DNA of 64,000 bases from NCBI RefSeq assembly GCF_016097555.1, contig NW_024533043.1:1-64000 (forward strand), given 5' to 3'. Made by a program: the position numbers and the translations under genes. The notes beneath the pieces are model-generated. The model saw nothing but the letters and a program-made list of their open reading frames with translations, was not told the DNA's origin and did no database searches. The DNA comes from Gigantopelta aegis (taxonomy: Eukaryota; Mollusca; Gastropoda; Neomphalida; Peltospiridae). This document shows positions 47,415 through 58,405 of the stretch, piece after piece; the stretch's first letter is position 1, and the number at the start of each line of letters is the position of its first letter.

Positions 47415-48009
47415 TTTGAGTCTAATGGAATAAACACCTTACTAGTTCTTCTGATCTAGTAGACAGAATGACTTAGTATATCCTTTTATAATCTGTTCAT
47501 GCTGAGCAGGTAGAAACTATATACTGCTTTATTATAGTATGTTATTTACTAACTTTACTATATGAATAGTCCTATGATATTTTCCCTACATGTTTACTGC
47601 ATTACCTCATAGTGCTATTCTAGGACAGTTACTATTAATTGCTTTTGTTGGTTAATTGTATTCATTGTGTATTTTATTCATTGCTATATATACAGTAGTA
47701 CGTCATGAAGTGTTAATAGATTTAGGTTAACTTTGCTATTGAGACTAATACATGTGCTGTCAAGTTTATGATAACTTGTTATTTGTTTGTGTGTGTGGTG
47801 TTATTTTTGTGACTAGCCATCTGGTGTTGTTGTTATAATATAAATACATTACATATGATGACATCATAATGAAAGGATAGATTTTGCTATTCTTGCTCTT
47901 GAATATTATAATAAAAATTCATCGGGTATGAAGTTTACTGACATGTTAATTGTTAAAATTTGTAAGTAACAAACAACTGATGTGAATTAAAATGCATTTT
48001 ATGGATGTC

Positions 48010-48350
48010 CTTCATGTGTTGTTTATTTTATATATCATAACAATATGATAGAAAATTCATAAATCTCCAAACATCTAATTTGAAGCGGCTGTTCACTAAT
48101 TTGTGTAATGCCCTATTATTATCATATCTAAGGTCAGAAATCTCTTTGATACTGATGGTTAGTTTCAGTTTTGAAAGAAATATTTTAGTTGTCACATGTC
48201 ACACTATGTACATGTTGAAATCTTATATTGGTAAAGTTAGATCTGTTTTAAGAATCCATCATACTTGTTCAGAATGTACAAACTGATTGTTTTTATAGAC
48301 TTCTCTAGTGTTAATAACAAGATAGATGTGAGATTGATTGTGTACACACT
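48010..48350 (-). pseudogene. Degenerate type B/B' deaminase
   Basis: On the minus strand the segment aligns with the type B' gene at 61673-62178: NLTSILLLT.EKS-like, the NNQFVH-like segment, and C-terminal parts (ALRELVND-like) in broken frames. Both HAE and PCxxC are destroyed by substitutions and not only by indels. A CTATAAATAGTAAC upstream motif follows at 48362-48405. Confidence 0.65.
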
Positions 48351-48507
48351 AAAAAGTTAAATCTATAAATAGCAACATGCTGAAAATTAAGTCTATAAAT
48401 AGTAACACACTAATTACAATTAGAGGAAATCCTGTCAATTAGTTTATATTATTTCTTAATAAGATTATGAATAACATGTCATGGGATACATAATTTTTAA
48501 TCACAAC

Positions 48508-48510
<3 letters not shown>

Positions 48511-48547
<37 letters not shown>

Positions 48548-48553
48548 ACACAC
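48511..48553. repeat. (CA)n microsatellite
   Basis: About twenty CA units with one interruption. Confidence 0.95.
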
Positions 48554-48699
48554 ATTGACTTAGTAACAATATTTCATTACTTGTGACCAACTATTCACTT
48601 ATGATATTATTAATGAGTTATAAACTCACTTTAGATACACAATGGACAAAAACTAACCACATAAAGTTACTCTTAATAATTATATTTATAATTCTTTTT

Positions 48700-48880
48700 T
48701 CTTGCTTGTTCTTTAAGTTATATAAGTAGTTTGTAGTCTTGGGACTTGATCCGTATTTCCTGTTTTGAAATGTTTCCCATTCCTTTTGATCTTAAAACCT
48801 GCTCTCATAACATGTATGAGTTCTCATCTGTATTAGGGTGCCATATTTTTTAATTCATCAATGATGTGTACTAGTCATTA
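48700..48880 (-). pseudogene. C-terminal fragment of a type A deaminase
   Basis: Only the last part of a type A gene is visible: IWHPNTDEN-like, a MRAGFKIK-like segment and the C-terminal helix remnants. The catalytic part is absent. Confidence 0.6.
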
Positions 48881-48979
48881 ATTCCTGGTTATGGAGGGAA
48901 GGAGGGGGGGGGTAACCACAATAACACCTAGACAAAGCCATATAAGTTTCTATAAACTTTTTTGTTTATCACAATGGGT

Positions 48980-49115
48980 CATCAGTTTTAGTTTTACTTT
49001 AGATCTGTTTTGTCTTATATAACAATTCATCAATACTTGTCAGGATGCACAAACTGATTGTTTTTTATAGACGACTTTAGTGCTAGTAACAAGATAGATG
49101 TGAGATTGATTATGC
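48980..49115 (-). pseudogene. Short type B deaminase fragment
   Basis: This is a partial match to the segment around the HAE motif and the preceding NLTSILLL.. stretch of type B' genes. It is followed upstream by two CTATAAATAGTAA motifs (about 49130 and 49158). Confidence 0.55.
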
Positions 49116-49401
49116 GCATTAAATATTAAATTTATAAATAGTAATGTACTGAACGTTAAGTCTATAAATAGTAACACACTAATGACAATGAGAGGGAATC
49201 CTGTCAATCATTTTATTAATTCTCTCTCAGTAAAATTATGAATAATTTGTCACAGCATTCATAATTTTGATTACACCACACAATGGGCAGTAATAAAATA
49301 TTCATTACTTGTGACCTTCTTTAACTGTGTATAATGATTTATTAATAAGTTGGAAGAAAGCTAAATAGTAAATACATAAAAGGCATTCTTAATAATAATA
49401 A

Positions 49402-50166
49402 TTAGAGTTCTTTATGTTGTTTCTTATTCATTTTTTCCCATAATTTTCTTAGGTAATCTTTAGTCCTGGTATCTGAACCATACATCATATCATGTAATGG
49501 TCTCCCACACTTCGATTTTAAAGCCTGCTTTAATAAGATTTATGAGTCCTTGATCATCATTTTTATCATTGAAGTGCCATATTCGTCCAACATAAATGGT
49601 CGGTTTGTGATGATTTTTTTTTAAAATAGTCAAGAAGTGCTCCTGAACCATGAACACATGGCGAATTCTTGATCCACAGCTCTTTGATAAGATTTCGATT
49701 GATAGATTTGTCATTTATAAACTGATTTCAGCGTGTGTTCCTCTAGGAGTGTTAAGATATTCCTGTAAAAATAAACAAAGTAATACTGAAGTCACAAATA
49801 GAATATCGCACTAGTGGTTTTATAGGAATTTGCTGAATATTTTTAAAGCTACAGTAGTTATACAACTTTGTTTGAGTACTTTTCTGGCTATTTTTAGATC
49901 CTTCTGGAATTACACACTTTGTTGTGTATTAAATTGATCCCCACTTCCTAACCCAAAACACTTAATAATATACAACAAAGTTTGACTTCTTGCTGGACGT
50001 ACAGGTACTATTACCCTTTTTTATTATGTACTATTTACTTTGCCAGTGTTGGGTCAGTAAAAGTGTTCCGTGAGAGTTATTAGCTTTTTTTTGCTGCATC
50101 ATAATCATTATTACTGACTCCTGTTATTATTGTTGTCAGTAAAATAAGTAAACATAAGATCTTCAT
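49402..50166 (-). CDS. AID/APOBEC-like deaminase type A', predicted secreted
   Basis: Exon 1 (50166-50039) encodes MKILCLLILLTTIITGVSNN, a typical cleavable signal peptide, then DYDAAKK and GTLLLT. Exon 2 (49762-49402) encodes the deaminase: HAEIS, then LWIKNSPC followed by VHGS, KPTIYVGRIWHFND, GLINLIKAGFKIEVWE, YDMMYGSD and a lysine-rich tail before TAA. The second zinc cysteine of PCxxC reads glycine, which would damage zinc binding if real. One base is missing just after HAEIS. Later blocks hold only exon 1-like remnants of this type, so this may be the only full A' gene in the window. Confidence 0.78.
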
Positions 50167-50392
50167 GTTGAGTTTGCTAGAATAAAAGTATATAATAATT
50201 TTACACAAGTTTATAGTTCTATTCTACGTATAAAAACTACAGTGATAATTTTATATTTATTATACTAATATTGTGGACAAATACGTTTTAATAGTATAAA
50301 GGTTTACTTTTAGGAGCTTGATTAAGTTTAGAAACTCTCCCCTTGCAATTTTAGTTCATTTTGTCTCTTGTTAATTACACTATAAAATACCT

Positions 50393-50402
50393 GGAAATTC
50401 CC
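50393..50402. promoter_or_regulatory. kB-like site upstream of type A' gene (block 1)
   Basis: GGAAATTCCC lies in a region matching the perfect palindromes at 56262-56280 and 62815-62845. Here the flanking arms are imperfect (TACCT / ACGGTA). Confidence 0.5.
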
Positions 50403-50607
50403 ACGGTAATTTTTGGTGCAGGGTCAATTGTTGATATAGTTTTTAATTATATTCACTGAGATGACTGTTTTTTATGATACCATTGACTGTATCTGTATTC
50501 TTGACTAGATTATCATAGTTTATAATGTTATTAATGATTTTTAGTATCAAAGTATAAATTAATTTAAATATTATTATTCAAACATAAAACAATTAGATAT
50601 TATATAT

Positions 50608-51433
50608 CAATAATGACCTTCTCTTGTTTGTGTTTCTAATTTACGCAAGTATTTGCAGTCATTTGATCTGATCCATACATCATGGTATGTAATGTTTCCC
50701 ATACTTTGATTTTAAACCTGCTTTCATAGGTTTACGAGTCCTTCATCATCTTTTATGACATAAAGATGCCATATTCGTCCAACATATATAGTAGGTTTAC
50801 GATATAAGTTAAAATATTCAAGAAGTGCTCTTGAACAATCTGCACATGGTGAATTCTTGATCCATAGAGTTGTGATATGATTTGGCTTGTTAGATCTGTC
50901 ATTTATAAACTTGATTTCAGCATGCACTTCTCCAGGATTATTAAGATATTCCTATATAGTGAAAAGAAATCCATGACTATATGAAATATCGTACTTAAAC
51001 AGTAAATCAATACAAATGCGTTGTCATAGTTAATTGTTGGCTACTGTAAGAGGTACAAATTTAATTGGAGATCACTATCATTTGCATTTTTTGTTTACCT
51101 TGTCAGTATTGGTCCATAAAAGTGTTCCATACTCTTTGTCACTCTCATTGCAACTCATACTCCTTTTTAGCTTTGCTGTTAGTTGAATGTAATAGTGGTT
51201 CAATGTCTGTTGTAGAAACTGAAGAATCAGAACTACTATCTTCTAAATCAGTATTTTTAATGACCCATTGCTTTGGTTTTAACTTTCTCTGTGTTGACAG
51301 GATGGCCTGCTTCAATATCAGGTTTTACTTGGTATTTCTTTTGTGTGTTCTGCTGGTGGTGACACCAACAACAGGCACAACAGCAGACAATAATACTACC
51401 TATTATAATTAGTAAAATATATATGGTCACCAT
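50608..51433 (-). CDS. AID/APOBEC-like deaminase type A, membrane anchor with cysteine cluster (block 1)
   Basis: Exon 1 (51433-51099) starts MVTIYILLIIIGSIIVCCCA and continues CCWCHHQQNTQKKY: a membrane helix followed directly by six cysteines. After a linker rich in S/D/E (EDSSSDSSVSTTDIEPLL) comes EYGTLLWTNTDK. Exon 2 (50951-50608) has a complete catalytic set: MHAEIKF, LWIKNSPCADCSRALLEYF, KPTIYVGRIWHLY, EGLVNL and, after one shift, a C-terminal KLETQTREGHY. HAE to PC spacing is 22 residues. A 5' UTR intron is likely (acceptor TATTTCCAG just before the ATG, donor GTAAGC near 51603) and the promoter TATA box is at 51680-51673. Cysteines beside a membrane helix are often palmitoylated; this is inference. 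Confidence 0.85.
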
Positions 51434-51672
51434 CTTGTGTCTACTGGAAATAGAAATATATTAGTAGTAAACTTATAGGTCAAGTATTTTATAATGAGAT
51501 TATATGAAGGAGTTTATGACAGCTATACCACTATTATTAGTATAGAATACATTATATTATATAACATTATTATAATACATACTATATACAATGTTGCTTA
51601 CTTTTGGTGTTTCTTGGTCTCAGTAAGAATTTATAAACTTTCCACTAAAGAGTACATTGTCACTGATTGTGT

Positions 51673-51680
51673 TATTTATA
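51673..51680 (-). promoter_or_regulatory. TATA box of the type A deaminase gene (block 1)
   Basis: TATAAATAACAC on the minus strand. The same element precedes the type A gene of block 2 (57617-57610) and the chimeric type C copy (54009-54002). Confidence 0.55.
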
Positions 51681-51719
51681 CTCTTCAGTTGTTGCTGACT
51701 GCGTAGATTGCTCAATATT

Positions 51720-52385
51720 TTTTTAGTTGTTTGCTGTATCAGCTCTTTAATATTATAGTTCTTTATTAATGATTTGTATTAGTCTCAATTCCTGTTCTTG
51801 TGAGTAACCGCAATAACATGAACTATAGACAAAGCCATATAAGTTTCTATAAACTTTTTTGTTTAGTAATTCTATCACTTAGAATTTAATTAAACTCATT
51901 TCTAAGTAGCTCTTGTTCTGATAGACAGATTTATTAGGTTATATCTATACTTACGAACTGTGAGTCACTTCACTAATGCTTGCTCCATGTCTGGTTGTGA
52001 CATGTATATGTTAATATTTAGGGTTTCTTTCTCTTCAGTTATTGTTTCTTGAGGTAAGTTTTCTTGATTAGTTATGTGACAGTATCTTATACCTAGTAAA
52101 GATGGTGTATTTTTGCGTGTGAGAGTTCAATGTTAAATTGATTGTGGTTATGTTACTAAAATCTGATTAGTTATCTATACTCGCTAACTAAGTGCTGAGT
52201 CAACCAGATTGTTTGCCACACATAGGAGAAGGTCTTTATATTTGGTTTATTTTTGCCAGACTTTGTCCCACCCATTTTTATTAGATAATGTAACAAGGAT
52301 ATGAATTGTTTTAATTAAAACTAATAACGCATATTATAGATATATTCCAATGTTCGTTTAGTTTTTATACTATAACAATATAATA
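51720..52385. other. Spacer between type A and type B genes
   Basis: This is non-coding DNA, closely repeated at 57720-58400 in block 2. Confidence 0.6.
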
Positions 52386-52391
52386 GAAAAA

Positions 52392-52875
52392 TCATAAGTC
52401 TCCACTCACTATATTAAAACCATCATTTACTAACTCTCTTAATGCCCTACAGTTATCATTTCCAAAATCATAAATCCTTCCGACACTGATAGTTGGGTTT
52501 GACTCGGCAATTTTGAAAGAATTGTTTTAATTGGCCCTAGCACACTGTGTACATGGTGACTCTTTATCCAAATATGAGTAACTTTTAGATCTGTCTTTAT
52601 TTCTATAATCATCCATAAATGCTTCCTCAGCATGAACAAAGTGGTGATTTTTGTAGATCTCTCTAGTGTTAGTAACAGATAGACATGAATCCATCAAGTT
52701 TAGCAGAGATAGCTGTACACAGTAGTGTCCACTTTAGCAATATCCACTTGACTATATACCATATCACCACTGTCAATATTATAATGATGATAAACACTAC
52801 TAACACTAGAGAAATAATTGGATAACATATATACTGTACTGTATAATGATAATACTTACTACTAATATCAGCCAT
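52392..52875 (-). CDS. AID/APOBEC-like deaminase type B (block 1)
   Basis: It starts MADISS with a tiny first exon (16 coding bases) and a short intron ending TTTCTCTAG. The second exon gives LVVFIIIIILTVVIWYIV (membrane helix), LLKWTLLCTAISAKLDGF, then HAEEAFM in another frame, KVTHIWIK and a disrupted SPCTQC segment, and ends near DGFNIV. It is the duplicate of the intact gene at 58406-58933 and differs by several single-base shifts, so its frame breaks may be sequence errors. Confidence 0.75.
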
Positions 52876-53027
52876 TACGTCAACTCACTTTGTATGTTTT
52901 CCTATTCTGTTATGATCCAATCAGATTTCTTGGTAGTTTTTTTCTTTGAATGATTGTTTATATTATGTGTATACTGTATGTAGTGTAATGTCCTATTTTT
53001 AAACTATTGGGTTCCCAAGAATTGAAA

Positions 53028-53050
53028 TCTATAAATAGTAACATACTAAT
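53028..53050. promoter_or_regulatory. Recurrent CTATAAATAGTAACA upstream motif
   Basis: The motif 'TCTATAAATAGTAACA(C)ACTAAT' followed by a GGGA.. block occurs about 130-160 bp upstream of type B and B' starts here, at 55631, 59070 and 62323, and at remnants at 48362, 48391, 49130, 49158, 54573 and 61268. On the minus strand it reads as a weak TATA element. Confidence 0.5.
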
Positions 53051-53229
53051 TAAAGGGACCTTCTCTTTAAAAGAATGCCATGAATTAATTCAGTAATTAT
53101 TTCCCATTGAAATAATAATATTCATTATTTCAGAAAATTAGATCACTAGTCCATTTAAAATTTTTTATATATGTTCAGGCTGAAATAACAAGTTTCTGAG
53201 AGTCCTTTAGTAATATATACATGATAACT

Positions 53230-53700
53230 GGAATGATTTCTATTGCTAGTAATACTTCTTCCTTGGAGTATCCCAGACTTCTAGGTAAATCCTTCCTTTT
53301 CTCAAATTTCTTAAACCTTGACAATTATACCTATTATCTCCTTCTATCATATCTTTCCAATTATAAATTAGTATTTAATGCATCTCGTAGAAAAATGATT
53401 GATGAGACAGCTTGAACAGTCACCACATGGAGATTCTTGATCCAAATATTATGAATATCACTAGCAGATATATGTGTTCTTTGAATCATTACCTCCCTCA
53501 GCATGTTTATGAGGCTCACTTCAATAAATGTGACCAGTGTGTTAATACGAAGAAGCAGTACCTTCAGTTGTAAAAGCCATTTTAGCTGCTTCTTCTAGTG
53601 AACAGATAGAACCAGTTGAAAGATAACATGGCCTTGTTTTTTGCACATATCTAGGTAGACGAGAAGCGCACATCTTAAATGATATTATATATAATACACA
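53230..53700 (-). pseudogene. Type C deaminase copy with lost N-terminal exon and altered 3' end (block 1)
   Basis: The sequence matches the type C gene at 59534-60203 over the deaminase exon: the SLEEAAKMAFTTEGT segment, HAE-like (H-AE in broken frame), ISASDIHNIWIKNLHVVTVQ with the frame shifted across SPC, and a CLINHFSTRC-like stretch. Two structural losses set it apart. About 260 bp corresponding to 59312-59575, which holds the C-terminal end, are missing. The membrane-helix exon upstream is also gone, replaced at about 53770 by sequence of the type A 5' end (AAGATG with TATA box at 54009). The gene is therefore chimeric or dead. Confidence 0.75.
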
Positions 53701-53769
53701 ATTAGTATTATATATGACTATTGTACCATAGATAATTCTTTACTCTATTATCTATGGTCGTTCATAGTA

Positions 53770-54280
53770 AAATATCTCTCATCTTCTGTCTATTTTGAAT
53801 AGAAATATATTAGTAATAAACTTATAGGTCAAGATTTATAATAAAGATTATGGAAAGTATTCTAGTATAGAATACATTATATTTACGTAACATTATTATA
53901 ATACATACTATATACAATGTTGCTACATTTTTTGGTGTTTTCTTGATCTCAGTAAGAATTTATAAACTTTCCACTATAGAGTGCATCGTCACTGATTGTG
54001 TTATTTATACTCTTCACTTGTTGCTGACTGCATGTATAATTAGATTGCTCAATATATGATACTTGCTTTTTTAAAGTGATTATGTAACTCAATATAGTTG
54101 AGGTAGCAATTAAGTTATTATAGTTGTTGTATCATCTCTTTAATCTATTTTGTACTAGTCATTATTTTCCTGTGTATGGAGGAGGATAACTGCAATAATA
54201 CTAGCAATAGACAAAGCCATATAAGTTGAATGTAAACAATTTGTTTTTTCGCTTATTAATACTATCACACTATTCATCAG
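53770..54280. other. Type A-like promoter fused upstream of type C copy
   Basis: 53790-54130 matches 51440-51720 and 57380-57720 (5' UTR intron, exon and TATA region of type A). The rest is spacer with no gene. Confidence 0.65.
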
Positions 54281-54284
54281 TTTT

Positions 54285-54720
54285 AGTTATTAAAAAGATA
54301 TTACTATGGTTACACAATTTAGAGAAGAGTTAATGGCTCACATTAATACAGTTGACCCAAACATCACCCATGACATAACACCTTTTGTATTTGATTCATC
54401 CTCGTTTATTGATAAGGACATAAATTTATTATGTTAAAATATGTTGTGGATGTATTTCATTTGTTGTCACTAAAACATACTAAAATGGGGGTGTATAACA
54501 ATCCCTCACTAACTTTTTTATAATGCTCTATTGCTATCATTTCTAAAGCCAAAGTAGGTTGATAGAATCGACGTTTATAAATAGTACACACTAATGAAAG
54601 GGACCTCCCCTTTAGAGGAATTCCAGTAACTCTCCCACTAAGAGTGGTATTCTTAATTTTTATAATTTTGAACAATATTAGATATTCATAAGTTTAGAGA
54701 GCAAACATTTCCTGGGAGTG
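54285..54720 (-). pseudogene. Short type B C-terminal remnant and spacer
   Basis: About 54485-54560 matches the C-terminal end of type B genes (ALRELVND/GNDN region) in a degraded form, followed by the TATAAATAG motif. A second copy is at 61180-61300 in block 2. It has no catalytic part. Confidence 0.5.
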
Positions 54721-54982
54721 GTTTAGTGAGCCAACAAATAGAGTTCTGTTAATAGAAACATTTTGACAACCAAAAAACATTTAGACAGCTGAAACATAGC
54801 TCTTGAAATTTTGCCATTTATATTGACTTATGTCATTTAAGAAGACCTCTGTACATGTCTACATTTGTCTTATAGTTTTTTCTTTGGATAATTTGAAAAA
54901 GTATGATTATCAACCAATTGATATTATCAACTAGAAATGCATATTATGGATATAATTCAAATGTCTTTCAGTAGTTTTGTCA

Positions 54983-55498
54983 TTACAATGCATTAAGAAA
55001 TGCATAGATAAATGTCCATACTTCTAACTTAAAGCCATCATTTACTAACTCTCGCAGTGCCCTATTGTTATCATTTCCAAAGTCATAATCCTTCCAACAC
55101 TGATAGTTGGTTTGGCTCGACAGTTTTTTGAAAGAATTGCTTCAAATCCCAAGCACACTGCATACATGGTGAACTCTTTATCCAAATATGAGTGACTTTA
55201 GATCTGTTTTTATCTCTATAAGCATTCATTAATACTTGCTCAGCATGAACAAACTGATTGTTTTTGTAGACTTCTCTTGTGTAGTAACAAGATAGACGTG
55301 AGATTTGTTACGTCTAGCAAAGATAGCTGTACAAATTAGTGTCCACTTTAGTAACAGCCAGCATATTGTAATCTTTAGTCCATATAAGATTACCAATAGT
55401 ATGATTATTAGAACAATATATCTAGCATCAAATGAAATAATTTATATATACCATGGAATATATTATACTTACTACTAATATCAGCCATGGTCTTAGCC
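54983..55498 (-). CDS. AID/APOBEC-like deaminase type B' (block 1)
   Basis: The first exon is MADIS (ATG at 55498-55496) with a GTAAGT donor. Exon 2 begins after ATGCTAG and reads ILF/LLVILLVIL (membrane helix), YGLKITICWLLLKW, then TNLTSIL/LLHKRS, NNQFVHAEQVLMNAY, SHIWIKSSPCMQC after correction, KPTISVGRIYDFGNDN and GFKLEVWTFIYAFLNAL before TAA. The catalytic residues HAE and PCMQC can all be located. It has three or four single-base frame breaks. It is nearly identical in layout to 61673-62178. Confidence 0.75.
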
Positions 55499-55689
55499 TT
55501 TGTAAGTTTCCTAGTCCGTTGCTAATGATTTAAGCAACAATTTCTCTGGTAGGTGTTATTTCTTCTTTCTAGTTATGACTTTATCATACAGTATAAAACT
55601 TGTAGTAATCTATATTTTAAATTGAATTAAAGTCTATAAATAGTAACACTAATGACACTAACTCGAGGGACTCCTTTTTAAAGAATCTC

Positions 55690-56062
55690 CTCATTTCATT
55701 AATTCTCTTTCGCTAAGATTACAAATACTGTAATATTTAGAATTTGATTCCTTAAAGATATTCATAATTTCAGTGAGATAGGCTCCTATAGAAGTCTTTC
55801 AGTGTTGTACTTAAAACATTTTATCATTGTTTCTGGGTAATTTTAGCCAATTGTCTTCACATTCATGAGATTCTTGCTTTGTTAGTAATCCAAGCATTTT
55901 CCTAATAGTTTTCTTTATTGGGATGGTTGTTAGAATGTCGATATTGGAGTGTTATTAATTATTAGCCCTTCTTGCTGCATCATGTACATTATTACTGACT
56001 TCTATTATTATTATTGTCAATAAAGTAGCTATAAACATAGGATCTTGATGTTGAGTTTGTTG
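55690..56062 (-). pseudogene. Type A' first-exon remnant (block 2)
   Basis: About 56062-55960 matches exon 1 of the secreted type A' gene (ILCL-like, LLTIIIIEVSNN), but the ATG reads ATC and no A' deaminase exon follows. The sequence farther 3' (55690-55950) matches the 108-codon frame at 62450-62776 in pieces. Confidence 0.65.
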
Positions 56063-56261
56063 GAATAAAAGTAATAACATAATTATGACTAATTATGTTT
56101 TTATTCTATATATAAAAACTACAGTCAAAAATTTACTACTATATCAAACAAAATACTGTTTAAATAATGTAATGGTTACTTTTGAGAGGTTATTGAAATT
56201 TGGAAATTCTCCCCTTGCAGTATTAGTTCAGTTTGTCTCTTGTTAATTACAATATAAAAAT

Positions 56262-56280
56262 ACCTGGGAAATTCCCAGGT
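56262..56280. promoter_or_regulatory. Palindrome with kB-type core (block 2)
   Basis: ACCTGGGAAATTCCCAGGT is a perfect 19 bp palindrome around a central A. The core GGGAAATTCCC (56266-56276) fits the NF-kB consensus GGGRNNYYCC with an extra centre base. Confidence 0.65.
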
Positions 56281-56519
56281 GTTTTTTGTGCAGAGTTATT
56301 GTTGATATAGTTTTAATTATATTCATTGGAGATGACTGTTTCTCTACTGACAATACTTTTATTTCCACGTACTAGATTATGTTAGTTGTGATACATTGAT
56401 TGTATTTGTATTCTTGACTAGATTATTATAGTTTATAACGTCATTAATGAGTTTTGGTTTCAAGTTATAAATTAATTTAATATTTATTATTCAAACATAA
56501 AACAATTATATATTATATA

Positions 56520-57368
56520 TTAATAATAAGCTCCTCTTGCTTGTGTTTCTAATTTATGCAAGTGATCTACAGTCTCGTTATATATAATCGATACTTTAGT
56601 TTTATTGTATTGTTTTCCCATACTTTGATCTTTAAACCTGCTTTCATAAGATTTATGAGTCCTTGATCATCGTTTATGTTATCAAAAGCGCCATATTTTT
56701 TCCAACATAAATTGTCGGTTTTGTGATGATCTTCAAAATATTTATGAAGTGCTCTTGAGCATTTATCACATGGTGAATTCTTGATCCATAGAGTTGTAAT
56801 GTCATTTGGATTGTTAGATCTGTCTTTATAAACATGATTTCAGCATGTCGTTTTTCCGGAGTGTTTAAGATATTCCTGTATTATTAAAGGTTATACTTTG
56901 ATACTGATAACTATAGATTAATAGAATAAAACAATGCAAATTTTAATGTGTTGACTCTGAGTCTCTTGTACTCACTCGATATAAGACATTGACAGATGTA
57001 GTAGATAAATTATCTATGTTTTAGTTAGTTTATTACTAGTGAAACGATTATGTGTCATAATTAATTGTTATGCTGCTGTTAGAGGTAAAACTTAAGATCA
57101 CTATCACATACATTTAACCTTTTTTACCTTATCAGTATCAGTCCTTAAAAGTGTTCCTTTCCGTTTCTTAGCTCTCATTGCAGCATCATGCTCCTTAGTT
57201 CTGTCATCAGTTGAATCTAATAGTGGTTCAATGCCTGTTGTAGTAAAACTGACAAATAAGAACTACTGTCTTCTAAATCAGTAATTTTAATGGCCTGTTG
57301 TAATGGGTTTGATTTCCCTCTGTGTTAATAGGATGTAAATTAATAAATTGTAAATTATCTGTCTCCAT
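56520..57368 (-). CDS. AID/APOBEC-like deaminase type A without membrane helix (block 2)
   Basis: ATG at 57368-57366 starts METDNLQFINLHPINTEGNQ. Compared with the block 1 gene, about 85 bases encoding the helix and cysteine cluster are absent, and HPINTE joins directly to the linker. Exon 1 ends at 57127. Exon 2 (56875-56520) has HAEIMFIK, DITTLWIKNSPCDKCSRAL, HHKT, GLMNLMKAGL-like and a C-terminal TQARGAYY before TAA. HAE and PCDKC are intact. Small shifts remain near 57250, 56820 and 56690. Without the helix the product would be cytosolic or nuclear. Confidence 0.75.
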
Positions 57369-57609
57369 CTTGTTTCTATTGGAATAAAAAATATATTAGT
57401 AGTAAACTTATAGGTCGAGTATTTATAATGAAGATTATATGAAGGACTTTATGACAGCTATACCACTATTGTTAGTAAAGAATACATTATATTTATATAA
57501 CATTATTATAATACATACTATATACAATGTTGCTTACTTTTGGTGTTTTCTTGGTCTCAGTAAGAATTTATAAACTTTCCACTATAGAGTGCATCGTCAC
57601 TGATTGTGT

Positions 57610-57617
57610 TATTTATA
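57610..57617 (-). promoter_or_regulatory. TATA box of the type A deaminase gene (block 2)
   Basis: TATAAATAACAC on the minus strand, in the same position relative to the 5' UTR intron as in block 1. Confidence 0.55.
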
Positions 57618-57719
57618 CTCTTCAGTTATTGCTGACTGCATGTGTATTAGATTGCTCAATACATGATACTTAAAGTGATTATGTAACTCAATATAGTTGA
57701 GGTGGCAAATATTTTTATT

Positions 57720-58400
57720 AGCTGTTTGCTGTATCATCTCTTTATAAAATATTTATAATTCTTCATTAATAATTTGTACTAGTCATCAATTCCTGTTCTT
57801 GTGAGTAACCATGAGCTATAGACAAAGCCATATAAGTTTCTATAAACTTTTTGTTTAGTAATTCTATCACTTAGATTTATTTTTAACTCATTTCTAAGTA
57901 GCTTTTTGTTCTGATAGACAGGTTTTATTTGGTTATTCTATCTATGCTTATGAAATGTTCTTGTATTGTTGTACGAATACCTTATTTTGTTGTGAGTCAT
58001 TGCCTATCCCATGTCTAGTTGTGACATGTATTTGTTAATATTAGATTTTTTTCTTTATTTTCTGTTTATCTAATTAAGTTTTCTTGAGTTAGTTATGTGA
58101 CAGTATTGTTTATGTATCTTTTACACCTAGTAAGATGTTGTATTTGTGTGTGTGAGAGTTCAATGTTAAATTGATTGTGGTTATGTTACTAAAATCTGAT
58201 TAGTTATCTATACTCGCTAACTAAGTGCTGAGTCAACCAGATTGTTTGCCACACATAGGAGAAGGTCTTTATATTTGGTTTATGTTTGCCAGACTTTGTC
58301 CCACCCATTTTTATTAAATAACGTAACAAGGATATGAATTGTTTAATATTATTTAACTAATAACGCATATTATAGATATATTCCAAATGTCGTTTAGTTT
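57720..58400. other. Spacer between type A and type B genes (block 2)
   Basis: Non-coding; near copy of 51720-52385. Confidence 0.6.
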
Positions 58401-58405
58401 TTATA

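Noticed and set aside
48080..48286. Plus-strand 68-codon frame
   Set aside because: It is antisense to the degenerate type B deaminase.
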